Positions 17,832 through 26,641 of a DNA stretch of 60,236 nt are shown here, piece after piece. The stretch is from Spirochaetia bacterium (lineage in GTDB: Bacteria; Spirochaetota; Spirochaetia; CADAEX01). Where the stretch lies: contig JAFXTY010000074.1 in the NCBI GenBank assembly GCA_017535435.1, forward strand, positions 1-60,236, in the 5' to 3' direction. The position numbers and the translations under genes were made by a program. The first letter of the stretch is position 1, and the number at the start of each line of letters is the position of its first letter. The notes beneath the pieces were generated by a model. That model was given only the letters and a program-made list of their open reading frames with translations. It was not told where the DNA came from and searched no databases.

Positions 17832-18407
17832 TTATAGTTGTCTCAGTTCAAGGCCGCAGACATTAAGCAGCTTATCAACGGAAGCCACTTTCTGAGCCTT
17901 GGCGGCCAGGTGGATAATTTTGCCACATGTGCGGGCATCGTCCAACGCATCATGGGCATTGTATTTAATTAAAAAATTCTCTCCCAGATAGGTGAGCTGG
18001 TGACATTCCAGATCGGGCCATGTCCTCTGGGCAACCCTGCGCGAATCAAAATAATGCAGCTCCGGAACAGGCATCCCGAAGTAGTCCATGCACCCCCTGA
18101 TTACATTCATGTCAAAGGGGGCGTTGTGGGCTACCAGCGGCAGTCCTGGAGCCTGCGCAAGGAAGGGGACCACAAGGGTATTCCAGATTTCTGGAAACTG
18201 CGGCTTATTCCGTACATCATCGTAGGAGATATGATGTATCTCCTCTGTCCATTCCGGGATAAAATACATCTTGGCCGGATGTATGAGGGAATAGAGGCTT
18301 GCGACCTCCTCCCCGTCAAAAAACCGGACCAAGCCGATTGAACACGCGCTGTTGGCGTAGGTGTTCGCTGTCTCAAAGTCAATTGCAACATAATCAAGTC
18401 CTTTCAT
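17832..18407 (-). CDS. DEDDh-type 3'-5' exonuclease (DnaQ-like)
   Basis: A 191-aa exonuclease of the DnaQ/RNase T fold. The four acids and the general-base histidine are visible: AIDFETAN (Asp, Glu), VAHNAPFDMNVI (Asp) and YNAHDALDDA (His, Asp). It has no polymerase or helicase domain, so it is a stand-alone nuclease; stand-alone members act as proofreading subunits, RNases or oligonucleotide trimmers. It lies between two paralogous unknown genes in a tight operon: its ATG is one base after the upstream stop, and AAAGGA precedes it. The context suggests the three proteins work together, but this is inference. Confidence 0.9.
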   Translation of the reverse strand: MKGLDYVAIDFETANTYANSACSIGLVRFFDGEEVASLYSLIHPAKMYFIPEWTEEIHHISYDDVRNKPQFPEIWNTLVVPFLAQAPGLPLVAHNAPFDMNVIRGCMDYFGMPVPELHYFDSRRVAQRTWPDLECHQLTYLGENFLIKYNAHDALDDARTCGKIIHLAAKAQKVASVDKLLNVCGLELRQL

Positions 18408-18408
18408 A

Positions 18409-19041
18409 TCACATTCCTTTAAACTTCACCTTAATCTGATAACGGAAGTCCTCCACCCGCATCTGCAGCAGGTCATGGATGCTGTAGGTGTCATTGTCGT
18501 GAATGAGCGAGTACAGAAAATAATGAATATGAACTCCAGCAAGGGCAGGATTGTCAAAGGGCGGTCTAGACCAAGAAATCTCATCCAGCATGACATCATC
18601 AAAGGGCTTTACATCCTCATCGGCCCCGCAGGAGAACTCGGGCTGCCAATCGGTATAAACACCCAGCTTAAACCACAGCAGGGTCAGGTCTGGTGTAGTT
18701 TGATCCGGCGCCTCATACCAGAACCGTGTCACGATGGAATAATTTTCATAAGCCTCATCACCACAGGCAATCCGTGCGTCAAAGTCAGCCTTCAGATACA
18801 CCATCCGGTCATAAGCCTTGCGGAGGAGTTCATACACTCCATTGTTCAGATCAATAATTTTCCGGACATTTTCTGGGGACCAATCAAAGGCGGTACTGAA
18901 AAACCACTTCCGCACAAACAGGCCTTTCAGTTCCTCGCCTTCCTTCTTCAGATAATTCAGGGTGGCTTCTTCATACCCTGTCTTCCATTGCTGTTCAAAT
19001 CTGGTAACAGCATCTTTTAATTTATGATCTAATTTATTCAT
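18409..19041 (-). CDS. Uncharacterised protein, paralogue B flanking the exonuclease
   Basis: A 210-aa protein homologous to the one at 17220-17819, with conserved FDWSPENV, RKAYDRM, KADFDARI and, near the C-terminus, SIHDLLQM followed by DFRYQIKV. It is not a family I know. The ATG at 19041 is chosen because it makes the N-terminus the same length as in paralogue A; an ATG at 19071 adds ten residues that run into the inverted repeat. Neither start has a clear ribosome site, and TGT-TAGACT seven bases before 19041 could be a poor extended -10. It is the first gene of the operon with the exonuclease. Confidence 0.72.
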   Translation of the reverse strand: MNKLDHKLKDAVTRFEQQWKTGYEEATLNYLKKEGEELKGLFVRKWFFSTAFDWSPENVRKIIDLNNGVYELLRKAYDRMVYLKADFDARIACGDEAYENYSIVTRFWYEAPDQTTPDLTLLWFKLGVYTDWQPEFSCGADEDVKPFDDVMLDEISWSRPPFDNPALAGVHIHYFLYSLIHDNDTYSIHDLLQMRVEDFRYQIKVKFKGM

Positions 19042-19064
19042 AACCCAAAGTCTAACAAGCCACC

Positions 19065-19139
19065 CTATCATTTCATGCTAGTGTCAAAAAAATAATGAAA
19101 AATTTTTATTTCCGACATCACTATGTCATGAAATGATAG
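19065..19139. repeat. Inverted repeat with nested dyad between paralogue B and the Sel1 gene
   Basis: Perfect 13-bp arms CTATCATTTCATG (19065-19077) and CATGAAATGATAG (19127-19139) are separated by 49 bp of AT-rich DNA. A second dyad, GACAT-CACT-ATGTC (19114-19127), touches the right arm. The structure fills the 143-bp gap between two divergent genes. It could be a two-site operator that loops DNA, or a pair of recombination or transposon ends; no transposase is nearby. Confidence 0.8.
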
Positions 19140-19185
19140 TCCCCGGTGTTACCTTTATCTCATAAATTTAATATGGAGGAAAAAT

Positions 19186-19584
19186 ATGAATGAACCCAGG
19201 GCAAGATGCTGTGTAAGAATGGGACATCGTTACTTCTTTTTTAAGGAGAACCGTACTGAAAAAGACAGCAGGAAGGCTGCCGAATGGTATGCCAAGGCTG
19301 CGGAAGAAGGGGATAAAAATGGTCAATTCTGGTATGGATGCTGCTTTTACTTGGGCGATGGAAAAGAGCAGGATTACGGGCAGGCTGTCTTCTGGTTGGA
19401 AAAAGCGGCAGAGCAGGGGCACTCCGGGGCTCAGAAACTCTTAGGTGACTGCTATTTCCACGGCCATGGGGTGACGCAGGACTACAGAGAAGCTGTAGAG
19501 TGGTACAGGTTAGCTGAAAAGAATGGTTTAGGCTCTGCGAAAAAACTTATTAAGGAGGTAGAAAAACACTCTACCACAATGTAG
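19186..19584 (+). CDS. Small Sel1-repeat protein
   Basis: A 132-aa protein made of about three Sel1-like repeats (TPR-type helical hairpins): DSRKAAEWYAKAAEEGDKNG, DYGQAVFWLEKAAEQGHSGA and DYREAVEWYRLAEKNGLGSA. Such repeats mediate protein-protein contacts. There is no signal peptide, so it is probably cytoplasmic, although many Sel1 proteins are exported. The ATG follows a GGAGG ribosome site. It is divergent from the exonuclease operon across the inverted repeat and ends on a terminator hairpin. Its partner is unknown. Confidence 0.85.
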   Translation: MNEPRARCCVRMGHRYFFFKENRTEKDSRKAAEWYAKAAEEGDKNGQFWYGCCFYLGDGKEQDYGQAVFWLEKAAEQGHSGAQKLLGDCYFHGHGVTQDYREAVEWYRLAEKNGLGSAKKLIKEVEKHSTTM

Positions 19585-19594
19585 TAGAGTGTTT
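19564..19594. terminator. Bidirectional terminator between the Sel1 gene and aspS
   Basis: A perfect 11-bp stem (AAACACTCTAC at 19564-19574, GTAGAGTGTTT at 19584-19594) with a 9-nt loop lies at the junction of two convergent genes. The rightward T/A-rich side and the A-run on the left allow it to serve both strands. The Sel1 stop codon lies in the hairpin. Confidence 0.75.
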
Positions 19595-19602
19595 ATAAAA
19601 AC

Positions 19603-21399
19603 TTATGCGTCCTTGCTGTCCTCTTCAGGCGGTAGGGTCACTGCGATATGCAGCTCGTCCAGCTGGGCCTGGGACACAGGGGTCGGGGTGTCGCACATCA
19701 TACAGGTTGCCTTCTGTGTCTTTGGGAATGCGATTACATCCCTGATGGACTCTGTGCCGAGGAACAGCATCACAAGCCGGTCCAGGCCCAGCGCGAGGCC
19801 ACCGTGTGGCGGAGTACCCAGTTCAAGCGCATCCAGCAGGAAGCCGAACTGCTGCCGTGCCTGCTCCAGCGGGATGCCCAGCACCTCAAGGATCTTCTCC
19901 TGCAGCTCTGGGTCGTGGATTCTGATACTTCCACCACCAGCCTCGTGTCCGTTGAATACGATATCGTAGGCATCGGTCCTGATGTTCAGGAGGTCGCCGC
20001 TGTACAGCTTAGGCAGGTCTTCCTTGACAGGTGAGGTGAATGGATGGTGAACAGCAGAGAGCTTGCCCTGATCGTCCAGCTCGAACATCGGGAAGTCCAC
20101 AATCCAGGAGAGGCATTTCTCGTTCTCATCGTACAGATTAAGCTTCTTTCCGAAGAAGTTCCGGAGTTCAGAGAGACAGTTGCATACGATTTTCTCGCTG
20201 TCTGCAACGAAGATAAGAACGTCGCCGACCTCTGCCTCCATCCTCTCGTACAGAGCCTTTGATTCAGCCTCTGTGAAGAACTTGATGATAGGGGACTGAG
20301 GTCCGTCCGGATTCATCTTGATCCATGCAACACCCTTTCCACGGAGCGGCTTTACAAAGTCGGTCATGGCATCCAGGTCTTTTCTTGCCAGCTTGGAGCA
20401 GGCGCCCTTCAGGTTGATACCGCGCACCTTGCCTTTCTTTGCCAGTGTGTTCTTGAATACAGAGAACTCGGTGTTGGCGAAGACATCAGAAAGTTCCTTG
20501 ATCTCAAGGCCGAAGCGGAGGTCCGGCTTGTCGCAGCCGTATTTAAGCATAGCCTCCTGATATGTCATCCGTGGCAGAGGAAGCTTGAGGTCGATGTTCA
20601 GGAACTCCTTGAAAAGCTCCTTGAAAAGGCCCTCCACTACAGCGATGATGTCGTCCTGTGTGATGAAGGACATCTCCATATCCACCTGGGTGAACTCAGG
20701 CTGTCTGTCAGCTCTCAGGTCCTCGTCCCGGAAGCACTTTGCAATCTGGATATAGCGGTCGAAGCCGGCTGTCATAAGAATCTGCTTGAAAAGCTGAGGG
20801 CTCTGGGGCAGAGCGTAGAAGCAGCCTTCCCGGACACGGCTTGGAACCAGGTAGTCCCGGGCTCCCTCTGGGGTAGACTTGTTAAGGATTGGGGTCTCCA
20901 CCTCGACAAAGTCGTTCTTATAGAAATACTCGCGGATAGCGTGCATCAGGTTGCTTCTGAATACCAGGCAGTTTCTGATGGCCGGGTTCCGCAGGTCGAT
21001 ATAGCGGTATTTAAGACGGGTCTCGTCGTTTACCTTCTCGGCATGCAGTGCTTCAAATGGAGGTGTCTTGGACTTGTTCAGAATCTCCATGTCGTTGATA
21101 TATACTTCAATCTCGCCGGTTGCCAGCTTGGGGTTTGCCATTCCTTCCGGGCGCAGCCGCACTGTTCCCTTGGCAGCGATGACAAACTGGCTTCTTAAGC
21201 CACCTGCAAGGTCGTGGATCTCTTTTCCGCATACCTCTGGGTCAAATACAATCTGTGCCAGTCCCCACCGGTCGGTAAGGTCGATGAAAATGATTCCGCC
21301 GTGGTCCCGGTAGTTCTCCACCCATCCGCACAGGGTAACCTCTTTTCCTACATCTTTTGCGGTCAGCTGGCCGCATCTGAAATTTCTCTGTAATCTCAT
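19603..21399 (-). CDS. aspS: Aspartyl-tRNA synthetase
   Basis: A 598-aa class II synthetase of the bacterial type. The N-terminal anticodon-binding OB-fold begins [15 protein letters not shown]. Motif 2 is [19 protein letters not shown] and motif 3 is [15 protein letters not shown]. The inserted GAD-type domain between motifs 2 and 3 gives the bacterial length. It is the last gene of gatC-gatA-gatB-aspS. Co-transcription with the amidotransferase suggests it is non-discriminating, charging both tRNA-Asp and tRNA-Asn, with GatCAB converting Asp-tRNA-Asn to Asn-tRNA-Asn. No asnS or glnS is in the window to test this. Confidence 0.96.
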   Translation of the reverse strand: MRLQRNFRCGQLTAKDVGKEVTLCGWVENYRDHGGIIFIDLTDRWGLAQIVFDPEVCGKEIHDLAGGLRSQFVIAAKGTVRLRPEGMANPKLATGEIEVYINDMEILNKSKTPPFEALHAEKVNDETRLKYRYIDLRNPAIRNCLVFRSNLMHAIREYFYKNDFVEVETPILNKSTPEGARDYLVPSRVREGCFYALPQSPQLFKQILMTAGFDRYIQIAKCFRDEDLRADRQPEFTQVDMEMSFITQDDIIAVVEGLFKELFKEFLNIDLKLPLPRMTYQEAMLKYGCDKPDLRFGLEIKELSDVFANTEFSVFKNTLAKKGKVRGINLKGACSKLARKDLDAMTDFVKPLRGKGVAWIKMNPDGPQSPIIKFFTEAESKALYERMEAEVGDVLIFVADSEKIVCNCLSELRNFFGKKLNLYDENEKCLSWIVDFPMFELDDQGKLSAVHHPFTSPVKEDLPKLYSGDLLNIRTDAYDIVFNGHEAGGGSIRIHDPELQEKILEVLGIPLEQARQQFGFLLDALELGTPPHGGLALGLDRLVMLFLGTESIRDVIAFPKTQKATCMMCDTPTPVSQAQLDELHIAVTLPPEEDSKDA

Positions 21400-21412
21400 A
21401 TATTCTGCTCCA

Positions 21413-22828
21413 TCATCCCAACTGAGAGATTTTATTAAGTATCAATTCCCTTGCCTTCTTCGGGTCAGCCTTTCCACCGCTGACCTTCATAAGCTGTCCT
21501 ATAAGGAATCCAATCGGCTTCTGGTCGCCGCCCTTGATCTGGGCCACAACCTTGGTGTTTTCGGCAAGGAGCTTCTCCACCATTGCCTCGACTTCGCCTG
21601 AGTCTGCAGTCTGCATCAGGTTGTTCTTCTCGATGACCTGCATCGGATCTGCATCCTCGTTTATGATGATATCCATCACCTTCTTGGCAGCCTGAGCATT
21701 GATCTTCTCAGCCTCAAGAAGTTTAATTACTGTAACAAATTTTTCCACTGTAAGGAAGCTGTCGCAAAGGCTCTTCTTTGCCTTGTTCAGGTCCTTGGCC
21801 ACCTCGCCCCTCATCCAGGAGGCTGCGTTAGCCACACTGATTCCCCCCTTCACAGCGTTCTCGAAGAAGTCTGCCTTGTCCTTCTCTTCTGTCAGGAACT
21901 CGGCGCCATCCTCGTTCAGGCCATACTCGTCGATGAACCTCTTTTTCCGCACCCAAGGCAGCTCCACCTGGGCCGCATCAATCTGGGCCAGGAACTCTTT
22001 AGTCGGGCAGTATGGCGGCAGGTCCGGCTCCGGGAAGTACCGGTAGTCATTGGCATTCTCCTTGCTCCGCATTCCCTCGGTCCGTTTCTTCTCGTCGTTC
22101 CACAGACGGGTCTCCTGAACCACGCTTTCGCCTGCGGTGATCATCCTAGACTGCCGCTGGATTTCGTACTGGAGTGCCAGCTTCACATGGCGGAAGGAGT
22201 TGAGGTTCTTCACCTCCACCTTGCGGCCCAGCCCTTTGCCCTCGAAGTTCACAGACACGTTCACATCACAGCGCATGGAGCCTTCTTCCATGTTGCCGTC
22301 ACAGACGCCCAGGTATCGCACCATCTTCCGGAAGTTCTGCATAAAGAGCTCTGCTTCCTCCGGTTTCTTGAAGTCAGGCTCGGTGACAATCTCCAGAAGA
22401 GGGGTTCCCGCTCTGTTGTAGTCGCAGTAGGAGGTCATTCCCTCGTGCACCAGCTTGCCCGCATCCTCCTCCAGGTGTGCATCGTGGATTCGCACCTTGG
22501 GCATGCCGTCCATCTCTATAAGTCCCTTCACTCCAAATGGGGAGTTGAACTGGGAGATCTGATAGTTCTTAGGCATATCAGGGTAGAAGTAGTTCTTCCG
22601 GTCAAAGACAGCCTTCTCGTTCAGGTGGCAGTTCATGGCCCGGCATACGATATAAGCCTTCCTCACAGCCTCTTCGTTGAGCACGGGAAGCACTCCCGGA
22701 TAGCCCATGCAGACCGGGCACACATGGCTGTTAGGCACATGGGTGAATTCGTTCTTGCAGTTGCAGAAAACCTTGGTCTTGGTAAGAAGCTGGATATGTA
22801 TCTCAAGTCCGATGAATGATTCTATCAT
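21413..22828 (-). CDS. gatB: Asp-tRNA(Asn)/Glu-tRNA(Gln) amidotransferase subunit B
   Basis: A 471-aa tRNA-binding and kinase-like subunit of GatCAB. The start [20 protein letters not shown] and the zinc cysteines CNCKNEF and CPVCMGYPG are diagnostic, as is [17 protein letters not shown]. The C-terminal YqeY-like helical tail (about 330-470) binds tRNA. It activates the side-chain carboxylate of misacylated tRNA with ATP. It starts 4 bp inside the gatA end and is followed 13 bp later by aspS. Confidence 0.96.
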   Translation of the reverse strand: MIESFIGLEIHIQLLTKTKVFCNCKNEFTHVPNSHVCPVCMGYPGVLPVLNEEAVRKAYIVCRAMNCHLNEKAVFDRKNYFYPDMPKNYQISQFNSPFGVKGLIEMDGMPKVRIHDAHLEEDAGKLVHEGMTSYCDYNRAGTPLLEIVTEPDFKKPEEAELFMQNFRKMVRYLGVCDGNMEEGSMRCDVNVSVNFEGKGLGRKVEVKNLNSFRHVKLALQYEIQRQSRMITAGESVVQETRLWNDEKKRTEGMRSKENANDYRYFPEPDLPPYCPTKEFLAQIDAAQVELPWVRKKRFIDEYGLNEDGAEFLTEEKDKADFFENAVKGGISVANAASWMRGEVAKDLNKAKKSLCDSFLTVEKFVTVIKLLEAEKINAQAAKKVMDIIINEDADPMQVIEKNNLMQTADSGEVEAMVEKLLAENTKVVAQIKGGDQKPIGFLIGQLMKVSGGKADPKKARELILNKISQLG

Positions 22829-24186
22829 AGTGCCTCCGGAGCGTCAGCAACAGGGAAGACATCAGAAAGCTCCCGGGCTGCATCAAACAGCAGGTTCTCG
22901 CTGCAGTAGTTGGCAAAAAGCTGCATTCCCACAGGCAGGCCATTCTCCACCCCCACAGGGATGCTCAAGGCCGGCATACCAGTCAGGTTTGCAGTTACGG
23001 TGAACTTGTCGGCAACCTTCTGCTGATACGGTGTAAGCCCTGCGTTTCCATGCTTGAAGGCTTGGGATGGGAAGGCAGGAGCCACAAAGATGTCGGATGA
23101 GCTGAAGATATTCTTGAAGTCGTCGATGATCTTTGTCCTGATTTTCTGAGCCTTGATGTAGTACTGATCCTGGAATCCTGACCGGAGCACATATGTACCC
23201 AGAAGGATACGGAGCTTTACTTCGTCGCCGAAGCCCTCGTTCCTGGATTTCTCCATCAGGTCCATTGGTGTTTCGCCCTCCTTGCTCCGGTGACCATAGC
23301 GGATACCGTTGTACCGGGCCAGGTTGGCGCTTGCCTCTGCTGTTGCGATTGTATAGTAGACAGGGATTACATATTCCAGGGATGGAACCTGCACACCCTT
23401 TATCTCAAAACCCTTGTCCTTGATTGCCTGGATGAGAGCCTTGTACCCTTTCTCAATCTCAGGGCTTAAGCCCAAGTCGCCCTCAAGGTATGTGAAGCTG
23501 AGTCTGCCCTTAACCGGCTTTGCAGGCTCCGACGGATAAGCGATGGAGGTCTGGTCGTGCCAGTCCTGCCCTTTGATTACATTGAACACTTTCTCTGTCA
23601 GATCCAAGTCCTTGGAGAGGACTCCGATCACATCCAAAGAGGAGGCATAGGCCACCAGGCCATACCGAGATACAGCGCCGTAAGTGGGCTTAAGCCCGTA
23701 TACACCGCAGAAGGCGGCAGGCTGGCGGATGGATCCGCCAGTGTCTGATCCCAGTGCAACTGGGACCAGGCCGGCTGCCACAGCAGCCGCGCTGCCGCCG
23801 CTGGAGCCGCCGGTTACACATTCTTTGTTCCAAGGGTTGTTGGTACCGCCGAATGCGGAGAAGTCGGTGGAGGAACCCATTCCGAACTCATCCATGTTGG
23901 TCTTGCCTACCACTATGCCGCCGGCGGCCTCCAGCTTCTCTACAGCTGTTGCGTTGTAGGGAGAAACGAAGTTCTCCAGTATCTTGGAGGCGCAGGTGAG
24001 GTGGAAGCCCTCTACCGCGATATTATCCTTAACGCCGAAGGGGATAAAAGCCAATGGCCCGCTTGGATTCTTGCATTCTTTTTTTGTGGCATCAAGCTCA
24101 AGGAAAGAATGTATTCCTTTGTCGGCGACGCTCACCTGTTCCTGGAAAGCCTTTCTATCCTCGGGGGTCTTCAGTACATCAAACAT
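22825..24186 (-). CDS. gatA: Asp-tRNA(Asn)/Glu-tRNA(Gln) amidotransferase subunit A
   Basis: A 453-aa amidase-signature enzyme that frees ammonia from glutamine for GatB. The Ser-cisSer-Lys triad is visible: lysine in IPFGVKDNIAVEG, serine in VTGGSSGGSAAAVA and the nucleophile serine in SDTGGSIRQPAAFCG. It is slightly shorter than typical (about 480 aa) but complete. The gene starts 9 nt after gatC and overlaps gatB by 4 bp. Confidence 0.95.
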   Translation of the reverse strand: MFDVLKTPEDRKAFQEQVSVADKGIHSFLELDATKKECKNPSGPLAFIPFGVKDNIAVEGFHLTCASKILENFVSPYNATAVEKLEAAGGIVVGKTNMDEFGMGSSTDFSAFGGTNNPWNKECVTGGSSGGSAAAVAAGLVPVALGSDTGGSIRQPAAFCGVYGLKPTYGAVSRYGLVAYASSLDVIGVLSKDLDLTEKVFNVIKGQDWHDQTSIAYPSEPAKPVKGRLSFTYLEGDLGLSPEIEKGYKALIQAIKDKGFEIKGVQVPSLEYVIPVYYTIATAEASANLARYNGIRYGHRSKEGETPMDLMEKSRNEGFGDEVKLRILLGTYVLRSGFQDQYYIKAQKIRTKIIDDFKNIFSSSDIFVAPAFPSQAFKHGNAGLTPYQQKVADKFTVTANLTGMPALSIPVGVENGLPVGMQLFANYCSENLLFDAARELSDVFPVADAPEAL

Positions 24187-24195
24187 ACCGGCCTC

Positions 24196-24474
24196 CTACA
24201 GGATATGGGGCACGGTTATGAACCGCTCATCCCGTTCGGGAGCTGCCTCAATCATCCGTTCGGCAAGGCTGCTCTCGATCACCTCATCCTTCCGGACCCT
24301 GTTCTCGCCGATGGAGACATGGGTTGTAGGCTCAAGGCCTGTCACATCTATCTTCTCCATCATGGAAAAGTACTCTATCATCTGAGATACGGCCTGACTC
24401 AGTGTGTCGGCCTCTTTTTCTGTCAGCTCAAGCCGTGCAAGGCTGGCTGTTATATATAATTCATCTTTCTGCAT
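24196..24474 (-). CDS. gatC: Asp-tRNA(Asn)/Glu-tRNA(Gln) amidotransferase subunit C
   Basis: A 92-aa subunit that wraps the GatA-GatB interface. ITASLARLELTEKEADTLSQ and the later TGLEPTTHV are family hallmarks. The ATG at 24474 is chosen over a TTG at 24477. No ribosome site is seen upstream, only AT-rich DNA. It is the first gene of gatCAB-aspS, divergent from the thioesterase gene. Confidence 0.92.
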   Translation of the reverse strand: MQKDELYITASLARLELTEKEADTLSQAVSQMIEYFSMMEKIDVTGLEPTTHVSIGENRVRKDEVIESSLAERMIEAAPERDERFITVPHIL

Positions 24475-24518
24475 CAAAATAACTTTATAAATTATAATAT
24501 ATTATGTCAATGATAATA

Positions 24519-24547
24519 TTGAATCACCACTTAAAATCTGGGATAAT
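24519..24547 (+). promoter_or_regulatory. Extended -10 promoter giving a leaderless thioesterase-folE message
   Basis: TTGAAT (24519-24524), a 17-nt spacer ending TGG, and GATAAT (24542-24547) form an extended -10 promoter. Six bases later is the ATG at 24554, so the predicted +1 is the start codon. No Shine-Dalgarno is present. Confidence 0.5.
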
Positions 24548-24553
24548 AAGAGT

Positions 24554-25285
24554 ATGATTTATACCGAACGGAAAAACCTTTCCTATAACGAGCTTGATTT
24601 CAAGGGGCGCTGGAAGCCTGACAACATATTCCTCACCATGCAGGAAGCGGCAGGAATACATGCGGAGCGTCTTGGTGTCGGTTATGGAGCACTGCGGCAG
24701 AAGGGAATAGGCTGGGTTTTGATCCGGACTTCCCTGAAGATGGATAAATATCCAGATGTCCACACTACGGTCACTGTCACAACCTGGCCGGAACCTGAGA
24801 AACGAATGCTGTTTCCCCGGTTCTTCATGTTCCAAGATGGCTCTGGAAACCTTCTGGGAACAGCCTCAACCCTGTGGGCTCTTATGGATATAGAAAACCG
24901 CACCCTTGTTGTCCCTGCCGCAAAAGGAATTACAGTGCAGACTCCAACCGAGCCCCCTTTAAAGCTGGAGCTTCCCGGCAAGGTAAGGATGCCCGAGGGA
25001 GAAATCGCCGAAAGCGCTATCTGTCCAAAATATTCAGACCTTGATATAAACAATCATGTGAACAATTCAAAATATATCGACTGGTTCACCGACCAGATTC
25101 CGCTGGAACTCCATGCCCAGGGCTTTCTGTCAGAGATATCGGTAAGCTATTCCAAGGAGATCCGGAGCGGTTCCATCGTGAAGCTGGCGTTCTCCCGGAA
25201 CGGGGATCAGTTCCGCCTTGCGGGGAAAGAGGATGATCAGATGTGCTTTATGGTGAACGCCACATGGAAAGAGGAAGTATTATGA
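24554..25285 (+). CDS. Acyl-ACP thioesterase
   Basis: A 243-aa double hot-dog protein of the bacterial FatA/FatB-like acyl-ACP thioesterase family, releasing free fatty acids from acyl carrier protein. The first hot-dog domain covers about residues 1-130. The second has the catalytic pattern [18 protein letters not shown], with Asn and His in the expected places. The C-terminal ATG of folE overlaps its stop (ATGA), so the two are coupled, an unusual pairing with no obvious metabolic link. Such enzymes may recycle acyl chains or make fatty acids for lipids. Confidence 0.9.
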   Translation: MIYTERKNLSYNELDFKGRWKPDNIFLTMQEAAGIHAERLGVGYGALRQKGIGWVLIRTSLKMDKYPDVHTTVTVTTWPEPEKRMLFPRFFMFQDGSGNLLGTASTLWALMDIENRTLVVPAAKGITVQTPTEPPLKLELPGKVRMPEGEIAESAICPKYSDLDINNHVNNSKYIDWFTDQIPLELHAQGFLSEISVSYSKEIRSGSIVKLAFSRNGDQFRLAGKEDDQMCFMVNATWKEEVL

Positions 25286-25845
25286 ATCAGAAAAGAGTTG
25301 AAGAATTAATCAGAGAGCTTCTCATAGAGATAGGCGAAGATCCGGACAGAGAAGGGCTTATAAAGACCCCGGAGCGCTATGCAAAGGCCATGGAATTCCT
25401 TACCAAGGGGTACAACGAGAATGCCGAGACCATAATCAACAACGCGATATTCTCCTCCGAGGCCAACAACATGATCATCTGCCGGGATATCGAGGTCTAC
25501 AGCCTTTGCGAGCACCACATGCTCCCCTTCTTCGGACGCTGCCATGTGGGCTATGTGGCAAAGGACAAGGTGCTGGGAGTAAGCAAGATTGCCCGCATCG
25601 TGGAGATGTATGCCCGCCGCCTCCAGATCCAGGAGCGGCTCACTGTGCAGATTGCCGAGGAGATAAAGCGGGCCGTGGATGCCGAAGGCGTCGGTGTGGT
25701 GATGGAGTGCCAGCATCTGTGCATGATGATGCGGGGGGTGGAGAAGCAGAACTCCCTTATGACCACATCTTCAGTTTTGGGCACATTCCGGAAGAACTTG
25801 GCCACAAGGGAGGAGTTCCTGAACCTTCTTAACAGAAAGATTTAA
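25282..25845 (+). CDS. folE: GTP cyclohydrolase I
   Basis: A 187-aa enzyme forming dihydroneopterin triphosphate from GTP, the first step to folate and possibly queuosine. Zinc ligands are seen in [12 protein letters not shown] and in [12 protein letters not shown]; the active-site histidines are in the same segments. The start at 25282 overlaps the thioesterase stop as ATGA and has AGAGGAAG upstream; an earlier ATG at 25243 would put 39 bases inside the thioesterase gene. The length matches the family. Confidence 0.95.
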   Translation: MNQKRVEELIRELLIEIGEDPDREGLIKTPERYAKAMEFLTKGYNENAETIINNAIFSSEANNMIICRDIEVYSLCEHHMLPFFGRCHVGYVAKDKVLGVSKIARIVEMYARRLQIQERLTVQIAEEIKRAVDAEGVGVVMECQHLCMMMRGVEKQNSLMTTSSVLGTFRKNLATREEFLNLLNRKI

Positions 25846-25857
25846 GGAGATTTCTGC

Positions 25858-26484
25858 TTAAGGACGGCGGCCACAGACTGCCAGCCAGTGCTTGTCTGCC
25901 TTGCAGTTCATATCCACATCTGCAAACCCGGCATTTTTCAGATGACCAATCAGCTCCTCTCCCTTATAGAGCTTCATGCCGTCAATCATCTTCTCCCATT
26001 TCTCCCCCATGGCGTCGGTGCCATCAGACTCATTCACAATCAGGAAAAGTCCGCCCGGCCTGAGAACGCGGAAGACCTGCCTGAAACAGTTCTCAATATC
26101 TGGCCAGAAATATACAGTCTCAAAAGCAGTCACCAGATTGAAGGAATTCTCATCAAAAGGAAGTGCTGACACATCTCCCTGGACTACATTGCACCGGCCT
26201 CTCTCAATTGTGGCCTTATTGACCTCTCTGGTTTTCTCCACTGATATCTCTGAATAATCCAGCCCCCAACCAACTGCATCAGGGAACTTTTCCAAAAGAG
26301 CCTTGATATTTCTTCCACCGCCGCAGCCGCAGTCCAATATAGCCGCAGGTGTCAGACTCCCAATATGTTCCATTCCCCAGTCTGCGCATTTTGCATGACC
26401 TTTGTTCATACCGCCTACCATAAGCTTTCCAAGAAAGCCCTGCGGCTTCCGGGTGTTGGCAAAAAACTTCTTTATAAAACCCAT
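25858..26484 (-). CDS. Class I SAM-dependent methyltransferase
   Basis: A 208-aa methyltransferase. The SAM-binding motif I is ILDCGCGGGRNIKALLE, followed by the acidic GLDYSE and QGDVSALPFDENSF, and motif IV/V VLRPGGLFLIVNE. The N-terminal KKFFANTRKPQG and the small-molecule type suggest a metabolite or metal-related substrate, not known. The start is the ATG at 26484 because AAGGAG lies just upstream; a start at 26532 falls in the leader hairpin. It has its own near-consensus promoter, a palindromic operator and a terminator-like leader, so it is clearly regulated on its own. Confidence 0.85.
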   Translation of the reverse strand: MGFIKKFFANTRKPQGFLGKLMVGGMNKGHAKCADWGMEHIGSLTPAAILDCGCGGGRNIKALLEKFPDAVGWGLDYSEISVEKTREVNKATIERGRCNVVQGDVSALPFDENSFNLVTAFETVYFWPDIENCFRQVFRVLRPGGLFLIVNESDGTDAMGEKWEKMIDGMKLYKGEELIGHLKNAGFADVDMNCKADKHWLAVCGRRP

Positions 26485-26501
26485 GAGATTCTCCTTGTTG
26501 T

Positions 26502-26541
26502 AAAAAAAATAGGCTGCCTGCAGCAACGCCACCAGACAGCC
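26502..26541 (-). terminator. Terminator-like hairpin in the methyltransferase leader (possible attenuator)
   Basis: In the minus-strand leader, GGCTGTC (26541-26535) pairs with GGCAGCC (26518-26512), with one G-U pair and a 16-nt loop, and is followed by TATTTTTTTT (26511-26502). It stands between the promoter and the Shine-Dalgarno of the methyltransferase, so it may attenuate transcription. Confidence 0.55.
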
Positions 26542-26559
26542 AACGACATGACATTTTTC

Positions 26560-26579
26560 CAGTTAGCATATGCTAACTG
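26560..26579. promoter_or_regulatory. Perfect 20-bp palindromic operator
   Basis: CAGTTAGCATATGCTAACTG is a perfect palindrome. It begins just after the -10 hexamer and covers the predicted +1 of the methyltransferase promoter, the classical place for a repressor. The TTAG..CTAA core recalls sites of DtxR/MntR-type metal regulators, but this is only a resemblance. Confidence 0.8.
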
Positions 26580-26584
26580 TCTAG

Positions 26585-26613
26585 AATATACAACATCTGT
26601 TTTTGTGTGTCAA
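26585..26613 (-). promoter_or_regulatory. Near-consensus sigma-70 promoter of the methyltransferase gene
   Basis: On the minus strand TTGACA (26613-26608), a 17-nt spacer and TATATT (26590-26585) match the consensus in 11 of 12 positions. It lies in the gap after the WYL regulator stop. Confidence 0.8.
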
Positions 26614-26641
26614 CAAAACTTCAAATAATTTTTTGTTTTTC

